Positions 1-5,923 of a stretch of 6,396 nt of DNA are shown here, in pieces. Every line of letters begins with the position of its first letter. Positions within the stretch are counted from its first letter, which is position 1. The DNA comes from Limnohabitans sp. (GTDB lineage: Bacteria > Pseudomonadota > Gammaproteobacteria > Burkholderiales > Burkholderiaceae_C). Both the position numbers and the translations under genes were made by a program. Location of the stretch: positions 1 through 6,396 of the forward strand of contig JAKFXJ010000354.1 of assembly GCA_021731425.1 (NCBI GenBank), read 5' to 3'. Under the pieces are notes generated by a model, which was given only the letters and a program-made list of their open reading frames with translations, had not been told where the DNA came from and did no database searches.

Positions 1-37
1 CAACGCAGACTTTGATGGCGGGTAAATTGGGGGGTAG

Positions 38-67
38 AAATAAAAAATGCGCCGGAAGGCGCATTTT
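38..67 (-). terminator. Rho-independent terminator of the lysC / tRNA-Ser unit
   Basis: A perfect 10-base-pair stem (67-58 with 53-44, core ATGCGCC/GGCGCAT) closes a 4-base loop, TTCC. Read on the minus strand it runs into a T tract (47-42, then TTT at 40-38). It begins 11 bases after the CCA end of tRNA-Ser, so it should end both the tRNA transcript and any read-through from lysC. On the plus strand the tract after the stem is shorter and interrupted (TTTTCATT), so the minus strand is favoured. Positions 1-37 beyond it show no gene. Confidence 0.88.
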
Positions 68-78
68 CATTGGGTCAC

Positions 79-171
79 TGGCGGAAACGGAGGGATTCGA
101 ACCCTCGATGAGGCTCTACACCCCATACTCCCTTAGCAGGGGAGCACCTTCGGCCACTCGGTCACGTTTCC
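79..171 (-). tRNA. tRNA-Ser (anticodon GCU)
   Basis: The minus strand folds as a class II tRNA. The acceptor stem is GGAAACG/CGTTTCC with discriminator G and an encoded CCA at 81-79. The D arm is ACC/GGT, the anticodon stem CTCCC/GGGAG has loop CTGCTAA, and the T arm is GAGGG-TTCGAAT-CCCTC. The long variable arm (ATGGGG/CCTCAT around a 7-base loop) is diagnostic of the Ser/Leu/Tyr class. The anticodon GCT lies at 137-135 and reads serine codons AGC and AGU. The gene starts 18 bases after the lysC stop and is followed by a terminator. It may be transcribed both from lysC and from its own promoter in that gap. Confidence 0.97.
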
Positions 172-181
172 AGTGATTCAA

Positions 182-187
182 ATTATA
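182..187 (-). promoter_or_regulatory. Probable -10 box of a tRNA-Ser promoter
   Basis: A perfect TATAAT (187-182, minus strand) lies 2 bases past the lysC TGA stop, in the context GCTATAATTTG. It predicts a transcription start near 175, about 4 bases before the mature tRNA 5' end at 171, which is a typical short leader for a tRNA gene. The hexamer 17 bases upstream is TTCGAT (210-205), a poor -35 that lies within the end of lysC. Two other predicted -10 boxes here share the GCTA(C/T)AAT context (1505-1510 and 5804-5809). The call is inference from sequence. Confidence 0.5.
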
Positions 188-189
188 GC

Positions 190-687
190 TCAGGCTTGGT
201 CCAGATCGAAGGCTTTGTGCAGGGCGCGCACGGCCAGTTCCATGTATTTTTCGTCGATCACGACCGAGGTCTTGATTTCGGAAGTCGAGATCATCTGGAT
301 GTTGATGCCCTCTTCGCTCAAGCTGCGGAACATCTTGCTGGCCACACCCACATGGCTGCGCATGCCGATGCCGACGATCGACACTTTGCAAATCTTGGCG
401 TCACCAGACACCTCGGCCGCGCCCAGTGAGGGCAGCACTTTTTCCTTGAGCAAATCGATGGTCTTGGCGTAGTCGTTGCGGTGCACGGTGAAGCTGAAGT
501 CGGTCTTGCCGTCTTTGCTCAGGTTCTGGATGATCACATCGACTTCGATGTTGGCATCGGCCACAGCGCCCAAAATTTGGTAAGCGATGCCGGGCTTGTC
601 GGGCACGCCGAGCACGGAGATTTTGGCTTCGTCGCGGTTGAATGCGATGCCGGAAACGACGGCTTGTTCCATTTGTTCGTCTTCCTC
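190..687 (-). other. Possible internal start for a LysC beta subunit
   Basis: Residue 261 of LysC is a methionine (ATG at 672-670) at the junction of the kinase and ACT parts. The AGGAAG at 686-681 lies 8 bases upstream and resembles a ribosome binding site. Translation from here would give a 160-residue protein made only of the two ACT domains, beginning MEQAVVSG. Corynebacterium glutamicum and Bacillus subtilis aspartokinases make such a beta subunit by in-frame internal initiation, and the C. glutamicum beta start, as I recall it, aligns here. The purine-rich bases also simply encode the acidic linker EEDEQ, so the signal could be coincidental. Confidence 0.35.
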
Positions 688-1452
688 AAAAGTGATCAGG
701 GTGCCAGATGCGGCTTCTTCGTTGATGTCGATGTCCCAGGGCGTGAAGCTGGAGAGCACACGCATAGGCACTTTGTATTTGCCCGCAAATTCAACCGAGC
801 GGATTTGCAGAACCTTGGAGCCCAGAGACGCCATCTCCAGCATCTCTTCAAAGCTCACGGTATGCAGGCGACGGGCTTCGGGCACCACGCGGGGGTCGGT
901 GGTGTAGACGCCGTCCACGTCGGTGTAGATCAGGCATTCGTCGGCTTTCATCGCAGCGGCCACGGCCACGGCCGAGGTGTCAGAGCCGCCACGACCCAGC
1001 GTGGTGATGTTGCCATCGCTGTCCACACCCTGAAAGCCGGTGATGATGACCACTTTGCCCGCTGCCAAATCGGCACGCACACGCACGTCATCGATCGATT
1101 CGATGCGGGCCTTGGTGTAGGCGTCGTTCGTTTTGATGGCCACTTGCCAGCCTGCGTAGCTGACCGAGGGTTGGCCTTCGGCTTGCAGCGCAATGGCCAG
1201 AAGTGCTGAAGACGCCTGCTCGCCCGTGGAGGCCAGCATATCGAGTTCGCGGTTGTAAGCGGTATCGGGCTTGGCGGGGGCCAGTTCTTTGGCCAGGCCC
1301 AGCAAGCGGTTGGTCTCACCGCTCATGGCGCTGGGCACCACCACGATCTGGTGGCCAGCACGCGTCCATTTGGCCACGCGCTTGGCGACATTGCGGATGC
1401 GCTCGGTCGAGCCCATCGAGGTGCCGCCGTATTTGTGAACGATCAAAGCCAT
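190..1452 (-). CDS. lysC: Aspartate kinase (aspartokinase)
   Basis: This cytoplasmic enzyme phosphorylates aspartate with ATP to 4-phospho-aspartate (EC 2.7.2.4), the first step towards lysine, threonine, methionine and diaminopimelate. The 420-residue protein has an N-terminal amino acid kinase domain with KYGGTS at 7-12, STGEQ at 75-79, GRGGSDTSA at 153-161 and the nucleotide-binding stretch YTDVDGVYTTDPR at 176-188. Two C-terminal ACT domains follow, about 264-340 and 354-417, which in this family bind lysine and/or threonine for feedback inhibition. The length and the lack of a homoserine dehydrogenase domain fit the monofunctional type. The start is an ATG giving the usual MALIVHKYGG, although no clear ribosome binding site precedes it. 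A probable promoter lies at 1505-1510, and tRNA-Ser follows 18 bases downstream. Confidence 0.97.
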   Translation of the reverse strand: MALIVHKYGGTSMGSTERIRNVAKRVAKWTRAGHQIVVVPSAMSGETNRLLGLAKELAPAKPDTAYNRELDMLASTGEQASSALLAIALQAEGQPSVSYAGWQVAIKTNDAYTKARIESIDDVRVRADLAAGKVVIITGFQGVDSDGNITTLGRGGSDTSAVAVAAAMKADECLIYTDVDGVYTTDPRVVPEARRLHTVSFEEMLEMASLGSKVLQIRSVEFAGKYKVPMRVLSSFTPWDIDINEEAASGTLITFEEDEQMEQAVVSGIAFNRDEAKISVLGVPDKPGIAYQILGAVADANIEVDVIIQNLSKDGKTDFSFTVHRNDYAKTIDLLKEKVLPSLGAAEVSGDAKICKVSIVGIGMRSHVGVASKMFRSLSEEGINIQMISTSEIKTSVVIDEKYMELAVRALHKAFDLDQA

Positions 1453-1504
1453 GTGTAGTTTGAATAAATGAAAAAAGGGAATTTGCCCTCAGCAAAGCCT
1501 GTCA

Positions 1505-1510
1505 ATTGTA
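1505..1510 (-). promoter_or_regulatory. Probable -10 box of the lysC promoter
   Basis: TACAAT (1510-1505, minus strand, context GCTACAATTG) lies in the 151-base gap between tilS and lysC and predicts a start near 1498, giving a leader of about 46 bases. The -35 region 17-18 bases upstream (around 1528-1534, CATCTC or TCATCT) is weak. The same spot also holds a perfect TTGACA (1505-1500), overlapping the last base of the box, but no good -10 lies 16-18 bases beyond it. The rest of the gap (1453-1603) has no gene and no clear terminator for tilS, so read-through into lysC remains possible. Confidence 0.45.
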
Positions 1511-1603
1511 GCAACCGGGCTGACGCCGAGATGACCGCTTGGGACCACCCGCTGTGAGTGTGCAAACGCTTGGGTCAATGCGCGCGATGGCTGGCCACTG
1601 GCC

Positions 1604-2593
1604 TCAGGAGCTCAAGAATTTCAAACCGACACCATCGCGCTCGACAAAGCCCTGCCCCACCTTGAGGTGCAGACGGTGGCCCCGGGTGGTGCAGGCCGCC
1701 ACTTGGTCCAAGAGTTCATGCAACTGCGCGGTGCTCGGCGTGGTGCTGTGGTGCTGCCGCAGCCAGTGGCGCAGCACCAAGGCCTGGCGGGCACGGCTGA
1801 ACGCCTGCAGAGCCCGGATGCGGGGGGGCACGCCCACTTGCTCGAGGTCTTGCGCCGCGACCTCATTGAGCACCTCTTGCGCCTGCGCCGCATGGGCGGC
1901 ACTGCGGGCAAAAGTCTCGCGAAAAGCCGGCAAGGCCTCGGCCAAAGCGGGCAAGACACGGGCGCGGATGCGGTTGCGGGTGAACTTCTCGTCGGTGTTG
2001 CTGGGGTCTTCCACCCAGTTTTGACCCTGGCTTTGCAGCCATTCGCGCAAAAAGGCTCCTGGCAAAGCCAGCCAGGGGCGGTGCCAATTCAGGCCCTGGC
2101 GATGCCAGAGCGCAGGCATGCTGGCCAAACCGGGCAGACCCGCGCCGCGCGACAAGGCAATCAACAAGGTTTCAATTTGATCGTCGGCATGCTGGGCCAG
2201 CACCACATCGCGCACCTCGGGCCATTGCGTCTGCACAGCTTCTGCCAGCGCGGCATAACGGGCCTGACGGGCGGCGTCTTCCGGGCTTTGGCCAGCCGCG
2301 TGGCCCGCCTGCACCCGCCGCACGGCCAGCGGCACCCGCAGTTGCAAGCACAGGGCTTGGCAATGGGCTTCAAAATCGTCGGCGGCCGCTTGCAGGCCAT
2401 GGTGGATGTGCACCGCCCTCACCTGCCCAGGCCAGCGCCGGGCGCAGGCCACCAGCAGTGCGGTGGAGTCGGCCCCGCCGCTGAACGCGACGGCAAAAGG
2501 AAGGCCCGGGCTGAAATCAGCCAGGGCCTGTTCGGGAGAAGGTGTCCGAAGCGCCGCCATGGGGAAAGCTTGCGGCTGCGCAGCGGGTTTCAC
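1604..2593 (-). CDS. tilS: tRNA(Ile)-lysidine synthetase TilS, short form
   Basis: TilS uses ATP to attach lysine to the wobble cytidine (C34) of the CAU-anticodon tRNA-Ile, changing it to lysidine so that it reads AUA as isoleucine. The protein has the PP-loop SGGADS at 38-43, then HADDQIET (135-142) and SRGAGLPGL (148-156), and EDPSNT with RNRIR (195-210), all hallmarks of the N-terminal catalytic domain. A helical region follows (about 225-300). At 329 residues it is about 100 shorter than E. coli TilS and lacks the last C-terminal domain, resembling the short Aquifex type. The frame starts at GTG (2593), 7 bases after accA. Neither it nor the in-frame ATG at 2560 (residue 12) has a clear ribosome binding site, so translation may depend on coupling to accA. 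Confidence 0.93.
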   Translation of the reverse strand: MKPAAQPQAFPMAALRTPSPEQALADFSPGLPFAVAFSGGADSTALLVACARRWPGQVRAVHIHHGLQAAADDFEAHCQALCLQLRVPLAVRRVQAGHAAGQSPEDAARQARYAALAEAVQTQWPEVRDVVLAQHADDQIETLLIALSRGAGLPGLASMPALWHRQGLNWHRPWLALPGAFLREWLQSQGQNWVEDPSNTDEKFTRNRIRARVLPALAEALPAFRETFARSAAHAAQAQEVLNEVAAQDLEQVGVPPRIRALQAFSRARQALVLRHWLRQHHSTTPSTAQLHELLDQVAACTTRGHRLHLKVGQGFVERDGVGLKFLSS

Positions 2594-2600
2594 AACAGAT

Positions 2601-3575
2601 TTATTTGCCCGCTTTGGTGTCGGTGAAGCGGCCGTAGCTGTTCAGGCGCTCGTAGCGCCGCTCCAGCAGTTCTTTGGGTTTAAGGTCGGCCACTTGGCGC
2701 CAGGCATCGCCCAAAGCGCGTTTGAGGAAGGACACCATCTGATCGGTATCGCGGTGGGCACCACCCACAGGTTCATTGACGATCTTGTCGACCAAGCCCA
2801 AGGCCTTGAGGCGGTGCGCCGTGATGCCCAAAGCGTCGGCCGCCACTTCGGCCTTTTCGCTGGTTTTCCACAAAATGGAGGCGCAGCCTTCTGGGCTGAT
2901 GACCGAGTAGACCGAGTACTGCAGCATCAACACTTGGTCAGCCACCGAAATGGCCAAAGCACCACCGGAGCCACCTTCGCCGATGATGGTGGTGATGATC
3001 GGGACTTCGAGTTGCGCCATCTCGAAAATGTTGCGGCCAATGGCTTCGGATTGGCCGCGCTCTTCGGCGTCAATGCCGGGGTAAGCGCCAGGTGTGTCCA
3101 CAAAGGTGAAGACGGGCAGCTTGAACTTCTCGGCGGTCTTCATGAGGCGCAGCGCTTTGCGGTAGCCCTCGGGCTTGCTCATGCCAAAGTTGCGCAGCGT
3201 GCGCTCTTTGGTGTCGCGCCCTTTTTGCTGACCCAGCACCATGCAGGCCTGGCCATTGAAGCGGGCCAAGCCGCCCACGATGGACAAATCGTCGGCAAAG
3301 TGGCGGTCGCCGTGCATCTCGACAAAGTCGGTGAAGATGCCGTGGATGTAATCCAGCGTGTAGGGACGCTCGGGATGGCGCGAGATTTTGGTGACCTGCC
3401 AAGGGCTCAGGTCGCTGTAAATGTCTTTGGTCAGTTGCTGGCTTTTTTTGCTCAGCTGCTCGATTTCGAGGGTGATGTCCACCGCCGACTCGGTTTGCAC
3501 ATAGCGCAACTCTTCGATCTTGGCTTCGAGTTCGGCAACGGGTTGCTCAAAGTCGAGAAATGTTTTTTTGGCCAA
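2601..3575 (-). CDS. accA: Acetyl-CoA carboxylase carboxyltransferase subunit alpha
   Basis: AccA pairs with AccD to form the carboxyltransferase of acetyl-CoA carboxylase. It moves the carboxyl group from biotin on AccB to acetyl-CoA, giving malonyl-CoA for fatty acid synthesis in the cytoplasm. The protein is 324 residues, close to the E. coli length (319). It opens with the family N-terminus (M)[27 protein letters not shown] is at 89-96, the crotonase-fold stretch [10 protein letters not shown] at 158-167, and the glycine-rich [12 protein letters not shown] at 199-210. The start is taken as TTG at 3575-3573 because GAGGAG lies 6 bases upstream and the family N-terminus begins there. The frame stays open to an ATG at 3668, but that would add 31 unrelated residues inside the preceding glycosylase gene. 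accD is not in the window. Confidence 0.97.
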   Translation of the reverse strand: MAKKTFLDFEQPVAELEAKIEELRYVQTESAVDITLEIEQLSKKSQQLTKDIYSDLSPWQVTKISRHPERPYTLDYIHGIFTDFVEMHGDRHFADDLSIVGGLARFNGQACMVLGQQKGRDTKERTLRNFGMSKPEGYRKALRLMKTAEKFKLPVFTFVDTPGAYPGIDAEERGQSEAIGRNIFEMAQLEVPIITTIIGEGGSGGALAISVADQVLMLQYSVYSVISPEGCASILWKTSEKAEVAADALGITAHRLKALGLVDKIVNEPVGGAHRDTDQMVSFLKRALGDAWRQVADLKPKELLERRYERLNSYGRFTDTKAGK

Positions 3576-3581
3576 GTTGGA

Positions 3582-3587
3582 CTCCTC
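3582..3587 (-). promoter_or_regulatory. Ribosome binding site fixing the accA TTG start
   Basis: GAGGAG (3587-3582, minus strand) is a near-ideal Shine-Dalgarno site, 6 bases before the TTG at 3575. It outweighs the upstream in-frame ATG at 3668. The strong site may compensate for the weak TTG codon. Confidence 0.85.
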
Positions 3588-3602
3588 TCTTCTGGTTCCG
3601 GG

Positions 3603-3617
3603 TGGACATGGTGTCCA
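3603..3617. repeat. Perfect 15-base dyad between glycosylase gene and accA
   Basis: TGGACA-N3-TGTCCA (3603-3608 and 3612-3617) is an exact inverted repeat with a 3-base spacer. It sits in the 47-base gap between the glycosylase stop and accA, 15 bases upstream of the accA ribosome binding site. In RNA it could form a 6-bp hairpin with a tight loop; in DNA it has the form of a small operator. There is no T tract, so it is not a terminator. Its function is unknown and it could be chance. Confidence 0.5.
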
Positions 3618-3622
3618 GACCC

Positions 3623-4273
3623 TCAATACGCCACTGGCACGGGGTCCAGCGAGCGCCAAATATACCAAGTTGCCACGGTGGAATACGGGCTCCAGGCTTG
3701 TGCGACCTCTCGGGCGTCGCTGCGGCTGACGGGTTCACCCGAAAAATAGTTGCGGCTGATGCCGTTGATCAAGCCCACATCGTCGAGCGGCAGCATATTG
3801 GGCCGCAGCAGATGAAAGATCAAAAACATCTCGGCCGTCCAGCGGCCAATGCCGCGAATGGCCACCAACTCGTCGATGATGGCCTCGTCGTCCATCTCGT
3901 GCCAAGCCTTGACATGCACCGTGCCCGAGCTGAAGTGCACGGCCAGATCGACCAGGTACTCGACCTTGCGGGCCGACAAACCCGCAGCGCGCATGTCGTC
4001 CACTTTGAGTTTGAGCACAGCAGCAGGCGTCAGGCGCTTGGACAGGGCAGAAAACCGGTCCCATACCGATTGGGCGGCCTTGACCGAAATTTGCTGGCCC
4101 ACGATGGAGCGGGCCAAGGTCACAAATGCGTCGCCCCGGGTTTCGAGAATGGCATCGCCAAACTGGGGAATGAGTTTTTTCATGACCCGGTCTTTTTTGG
4201 CCAGGTGCGCACAGGCCTCCGCCCAGTAAGCGGGCGTGACGGGGATCACCTCCAGGCTGGAGCTGAGCGTCAC
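3623..4273 (-). CDS. DNA-3-methyladenine glycosylase, HhH-GPD (AlkA-like) family
   Basis: This base-excision repair enzyme should remove alkylated bases such as 3-methyladenine from DNA. The 216-residue protein has the entry segment [11 protein letters not shown] (53-63), a helix-hairpin-helix with the [10 protein letters not shown] core (141-150), and LPLDDVGLI (161-169). By comparison with E. coli AlkA, whose catalytic Asp238 lies in LPDDYLI, Asp165 is the likely catalytic residue. There is no 4Fe-4S cysteine cluster, so it is not a Nth/MutY-type enzyme. It is shorter than E. coli AlkA because it lacks the N-terminal extra domain, like compact AlkA/Mag1-type enzymes. The start is GTG, overlapping the cysS stop as GTGA, with GGGAGG 7 bases upstream. 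An internal ATG at residue 31 is a less likely start. Exact substrate range is not visible from sequence. Confidence 0.92.
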   Translation of the reverse strand: MTLSSSLEVIPVTPAYWAEACAHLAKKDRVMKKLIPQFGDAILETRGDAFVTLARSIVGQQISVKAAQSVWDRFSALSKRLTPAAVLKLKVDDMRAAGLSARKVEYLVDLAVHFSSGTVHVKAWHEMDDEAIIDELVAIRGIGRWTAEMFLIFHLLRPNMLPLDDVGLINGISRNYFSGEPVSRSDAREVAQAWSPYSTVATWYIWRSLDPVPVAY

Positions 4274-5646
4274 GGCGCTGCCTCCCAGGTCGTGCCTGCG
4301 GCCGAGTCTTTCAGCACGATGCCTTGTGCCAACAAATCGTTGCGGATGCGGTCGGCTTCGGCAAAGTTTTTGGCCTTCTTGGCGTCGGCCCGGGCTTGAA
4401 TTTGGGCCTGAATGGCCGCTTCATCCAAACCAGCCCCCGCCTGCAGGTACACCGTAGGATCGGTCTGCAGCAAACCCAGCAAGCCGCCCAGCGCTTTGAG
4501 CAGGCCCGAACGCTCTGCCGATCCGCTGCGGTTGGCTTCGCCCGCCAGCTCGAACAGCACAGCCACCGCCTCGGGGGTGCCGAAGTCTTCGTCCATAGCG
4601 GCTTTGAAGCGGGCGGCCAAGGGGTCGGCCCAATCGATCTTGACATCGGCAGGCGGCACGGCTTGCAGCGCGGTGTAAAGGCGCTTCAAGGCGCCCTTGG
4701 CGTCGTTCAGGTGCACATCGCTGTAATTGAGCGAGCTGCGGTAGTGGCTGCGCACGATGAAAAAACGCACGGTCTCGGCGTCAAATTCTTTGAGCACATC
4801 GCGGATGGTGAAGAAATTGCCCAGGCTCTTGGACATCTTCTCGTTGTCCACATTGATGAAGCCGTTGTGCATCCAAAAGCGCGCCAGGGGCTGGCCGTTG
4901 GCGCCTTCGCTTTGGGCGATTTCGTTTTCGTGGTGCGGAAACTGCAGGTCAGCGCCGCCGCCGTGGATGTCAAAAGTCTGGCCCAGCAGCTCGCAAGCCA
5001 TGGCCGAGCACTCGATGTGCCAGCCGGGGCGGCCCGTGCCAAAAGGGCTGGCCCATTTCACGTCATCGGGCTCGGTGGGCTTGGCGCTCTTCCAGAGGAC
5101 AAAGTCGAGCGGGTCTTGTTTGTCGGTTTCCACAGCCACGCGCTCGCCCGCGTTCAATTCGTCCAGCGATTTGCCTGACAATTTGCCGTAACCCACAAAC
5201 TTGCGCACCGAATAATTCACGTCACCATTGCCCGCGCGGTAGGCCAGGCCTTTTTGCTCCAGCGTGCCGATCATGCTCAGCATCTGGGGCACGTAGTCGG
5301 TGGCGCGGGGTTCGTGCTGGGGGCGCTCAATGCCCAGGGCGTCGGCGTCCTGGTGCAGCGCATCAATCATCCGGTCGGTCAAACCGCGGATGGTTTCACC
5401 GTTTTCCAAGGCTCGTTTGATGATCTTGTCGTCGATGTCGGTCACGTTGCGCACATAAGTGACCTGGTAGCCACTGGCCTTGAGCCAGCGCTGCACCACA
5501 TCGAAGGCGATCATCGAGCGGGCGTGACCCAGGTGGCACAGGTCGTACACAGTCATGCCACACACATACATGCGCACATGACCGGGCTCGGCCGGTGAAA
5601 AATCGGAAACAGCACGGCTGAGCGTGTTGAAAATGCGCAAACTCAT
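4270..5646 (-). CDS. cysS: Cysteinyl-tRNA synthetase
   Basis: This cytoplasmic class Ia synthetase charges tRNA-Cys with cysteine (EC 6.1.1.16). The 458-residue protein is full length (E. coli 461). The HIGH signature appears as HLGH at 38-41 and KMSKS at 270-274. The zinc and cysteine-selecting ligands align with those of E. coli CysRS as Cys29 (in VCGMTVYD), Cys213 (in WHIECSAM), His238 and Glu242 (in [12 protein letters not shown]). The DALR helical region and a C-terminal anticodon-binding part follow, with [16 protein letters not shown] at 423-438 typical of the family. The ATG start gives the usual [10 protein letters not shown], but no clear ribosome binding site precedes it. It is the first gene of the minus-strand operon and its last codons overlap the glycosylase start. 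Confidence 0.98.
   Translation of the reverse strand: MSLRIFNTLSRAVSDFSPAEPGHVRMYVCGMTVYDLCHLGHARSMIAFDVVQRWLKASGYQVTYVRNVTDIDDKIIKRALENGETIRGLTDRMIDALHQDADALGIERPQHEPRATDYVPQMLSMIGTLEQKGLAYRAGNGDVNYSVRKFVGYGKLSGKSLDELNAGERVAVETDKQDPLDFVLWKSAKPTEPDDVKWASPFGTGRPGWHIECSAMACELLGQTFDIHGGGADLQFPHHENEIAQSEGANGQPLARFWMHNGFINVDNEKMSKSLGNFFTIRDVLKEFDAETVRFFIVRSHYRSSLNYSDVHLNDAKGALKRLYTALQAVPPADVKIDWADPLAARFKAAMDEDFGTPEAVAVLFELAGEANRSGSAERSGLLKALGGLLGLLQTDPTVYLQAGAGLDEAAIQAQIQARADAKKAKNFAEADRIRNDLLAQGIVLKDSAAGTTWEAAP
4281..4286 (-). promoter_or_regulatory. Ribosome binding site for the glycosylase GTG start
   Basis: GGGAGG (4286-4281, minus strand) lies 7 bases upstream of the GTG at 4273, within the last codons of cysS. 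It supports the GTG start and suggests translation of the glycosylase is coupled to cysS termination at the overlapping stop codon. Confidence 0.8.
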
Positions 5647-5730
5647 GTCAGATCGAAAAAATGGCGGTCAACAAAAGCCGCTTGGGGCGCTGCGCACCCG
5701 GGGCCGCTGGCTCAGGCAACGGCGGCAAAA

Positions 5731-5860
5731 CGGCTCAAAAAAGGCCAGCGCGCACGGGGCTGGAGGCACCTTTCGGCACACGGAAAACCGCAGAGGGCTC
5801 CGCTACAATGACCGCTCAGTATATCCCCGAGCCAAGGCATCTGGTGCTCTTTTTGAGCCG
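5731..5860. repeat. 11-base inverted repeat bracketing the divergent promoter
   Basis: CGGCTCAAAAA at 5731-5741 and its exact complement TTTTTGAGCCG at 5850-5860 are 108 bases apart and flank the TACAAT box at 5804-5809. The GAGCCG half is also followed by CGGCTC at 5878-5883, allowing a short alternative hairpin in the leader of the TPR gene. A perfect 11-base match in a region this short is uncommon by chance (my rough estimate is about one in a hundred). No function is known. Confidence 0.55.
5804..5809 (+). promoter_or_regulatory. Probable -10 box for the TPR gene
   Basis: TACAAT in the context GCTACAATG predicts a start near 5816 and a leader of about 108 bases before the ATG at 5924. 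The -35 position (5781-5786, CGGAAA) does not match consensus. The same GCTACAAT octamer occurs upstream of lysC, which supports it as the local promoter form. Confidence 0.45.
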
Positions 5861-5923
5861 GCCTGCGCCACCCCCAGCGGCTCGGTAGCGTCTTTTTTCA
5901 CCCCCCTCTTTCTTTGGGTACGC

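Larger units (their letters stand above)
5647..5923. other. Divergent promoter region between cysS and the TPR gene
   Basis: These 277 bases separate the two divergent starts. A TACAAT box points right at 5804-5809. Towards cysS, a TTGACC (5671-5666, minus strand) resembles a -35, but no credible -10 lies at the right distance, and one there would fall on the start codon; the cysS promoter is therefore unresolved. Short open frames exist (for example 5661-5888), but they have no ribosome binding site and a composition of chance GC-rich reading, so I do not call a gene. An 11-base inverted repeat brackets the middle of the region. Confidence 0.7.

Noticed and set aside
1..78. Possible integration site at the 3' end of tRNA-Ser
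   Set aside because: No integrase, no repeated copy of the tRNA end and no foreign gene is visible. Only a terminator and 37 plain bases follow.
481..1209. A 242-codon plus-strand frame opposite lysC, rich in His, Gly and Val
   Set aside because: This composition is the usual reverse-strand image of a GC-rich gene, and lysC is certain.
1593..1603. GGCC-N3-GGCC hairpin right after the tilS stop
   Set aside because: It is a 4-bp stem with a 3-base loop and no T tract, too weak to call a terminator.
2406..3749. A 447-codon open frame on the plus strand opposite tilS and accA
   Set aside because: It is antisense to two clearly recognised genes, its translation resembles no family, and long antisense frames are expected in GC-rich DNA.
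4324..5178. A 284-codon plus-strand open frame opposite cysS
   Set aside because: It mirrors cysS codon structure, has no recognisable motifs and no start signals of note.
5661..5888. A 75-codon plus-strand frame in the divergent region
   Set aside because: It has no ribosome binding site, spans the predicted promoter, and has low-complexity composition (Ala, Gly, Arg, Pro).
5855..5896. GAGCCG/CGGCTC hairpin before a T tract, as a possible terminator in the TPR leader
   Set aside because: The stem is only 6 bp, with a 17-base loop and about 8 bases between the stem and the Ts, so it is a poor terminator.
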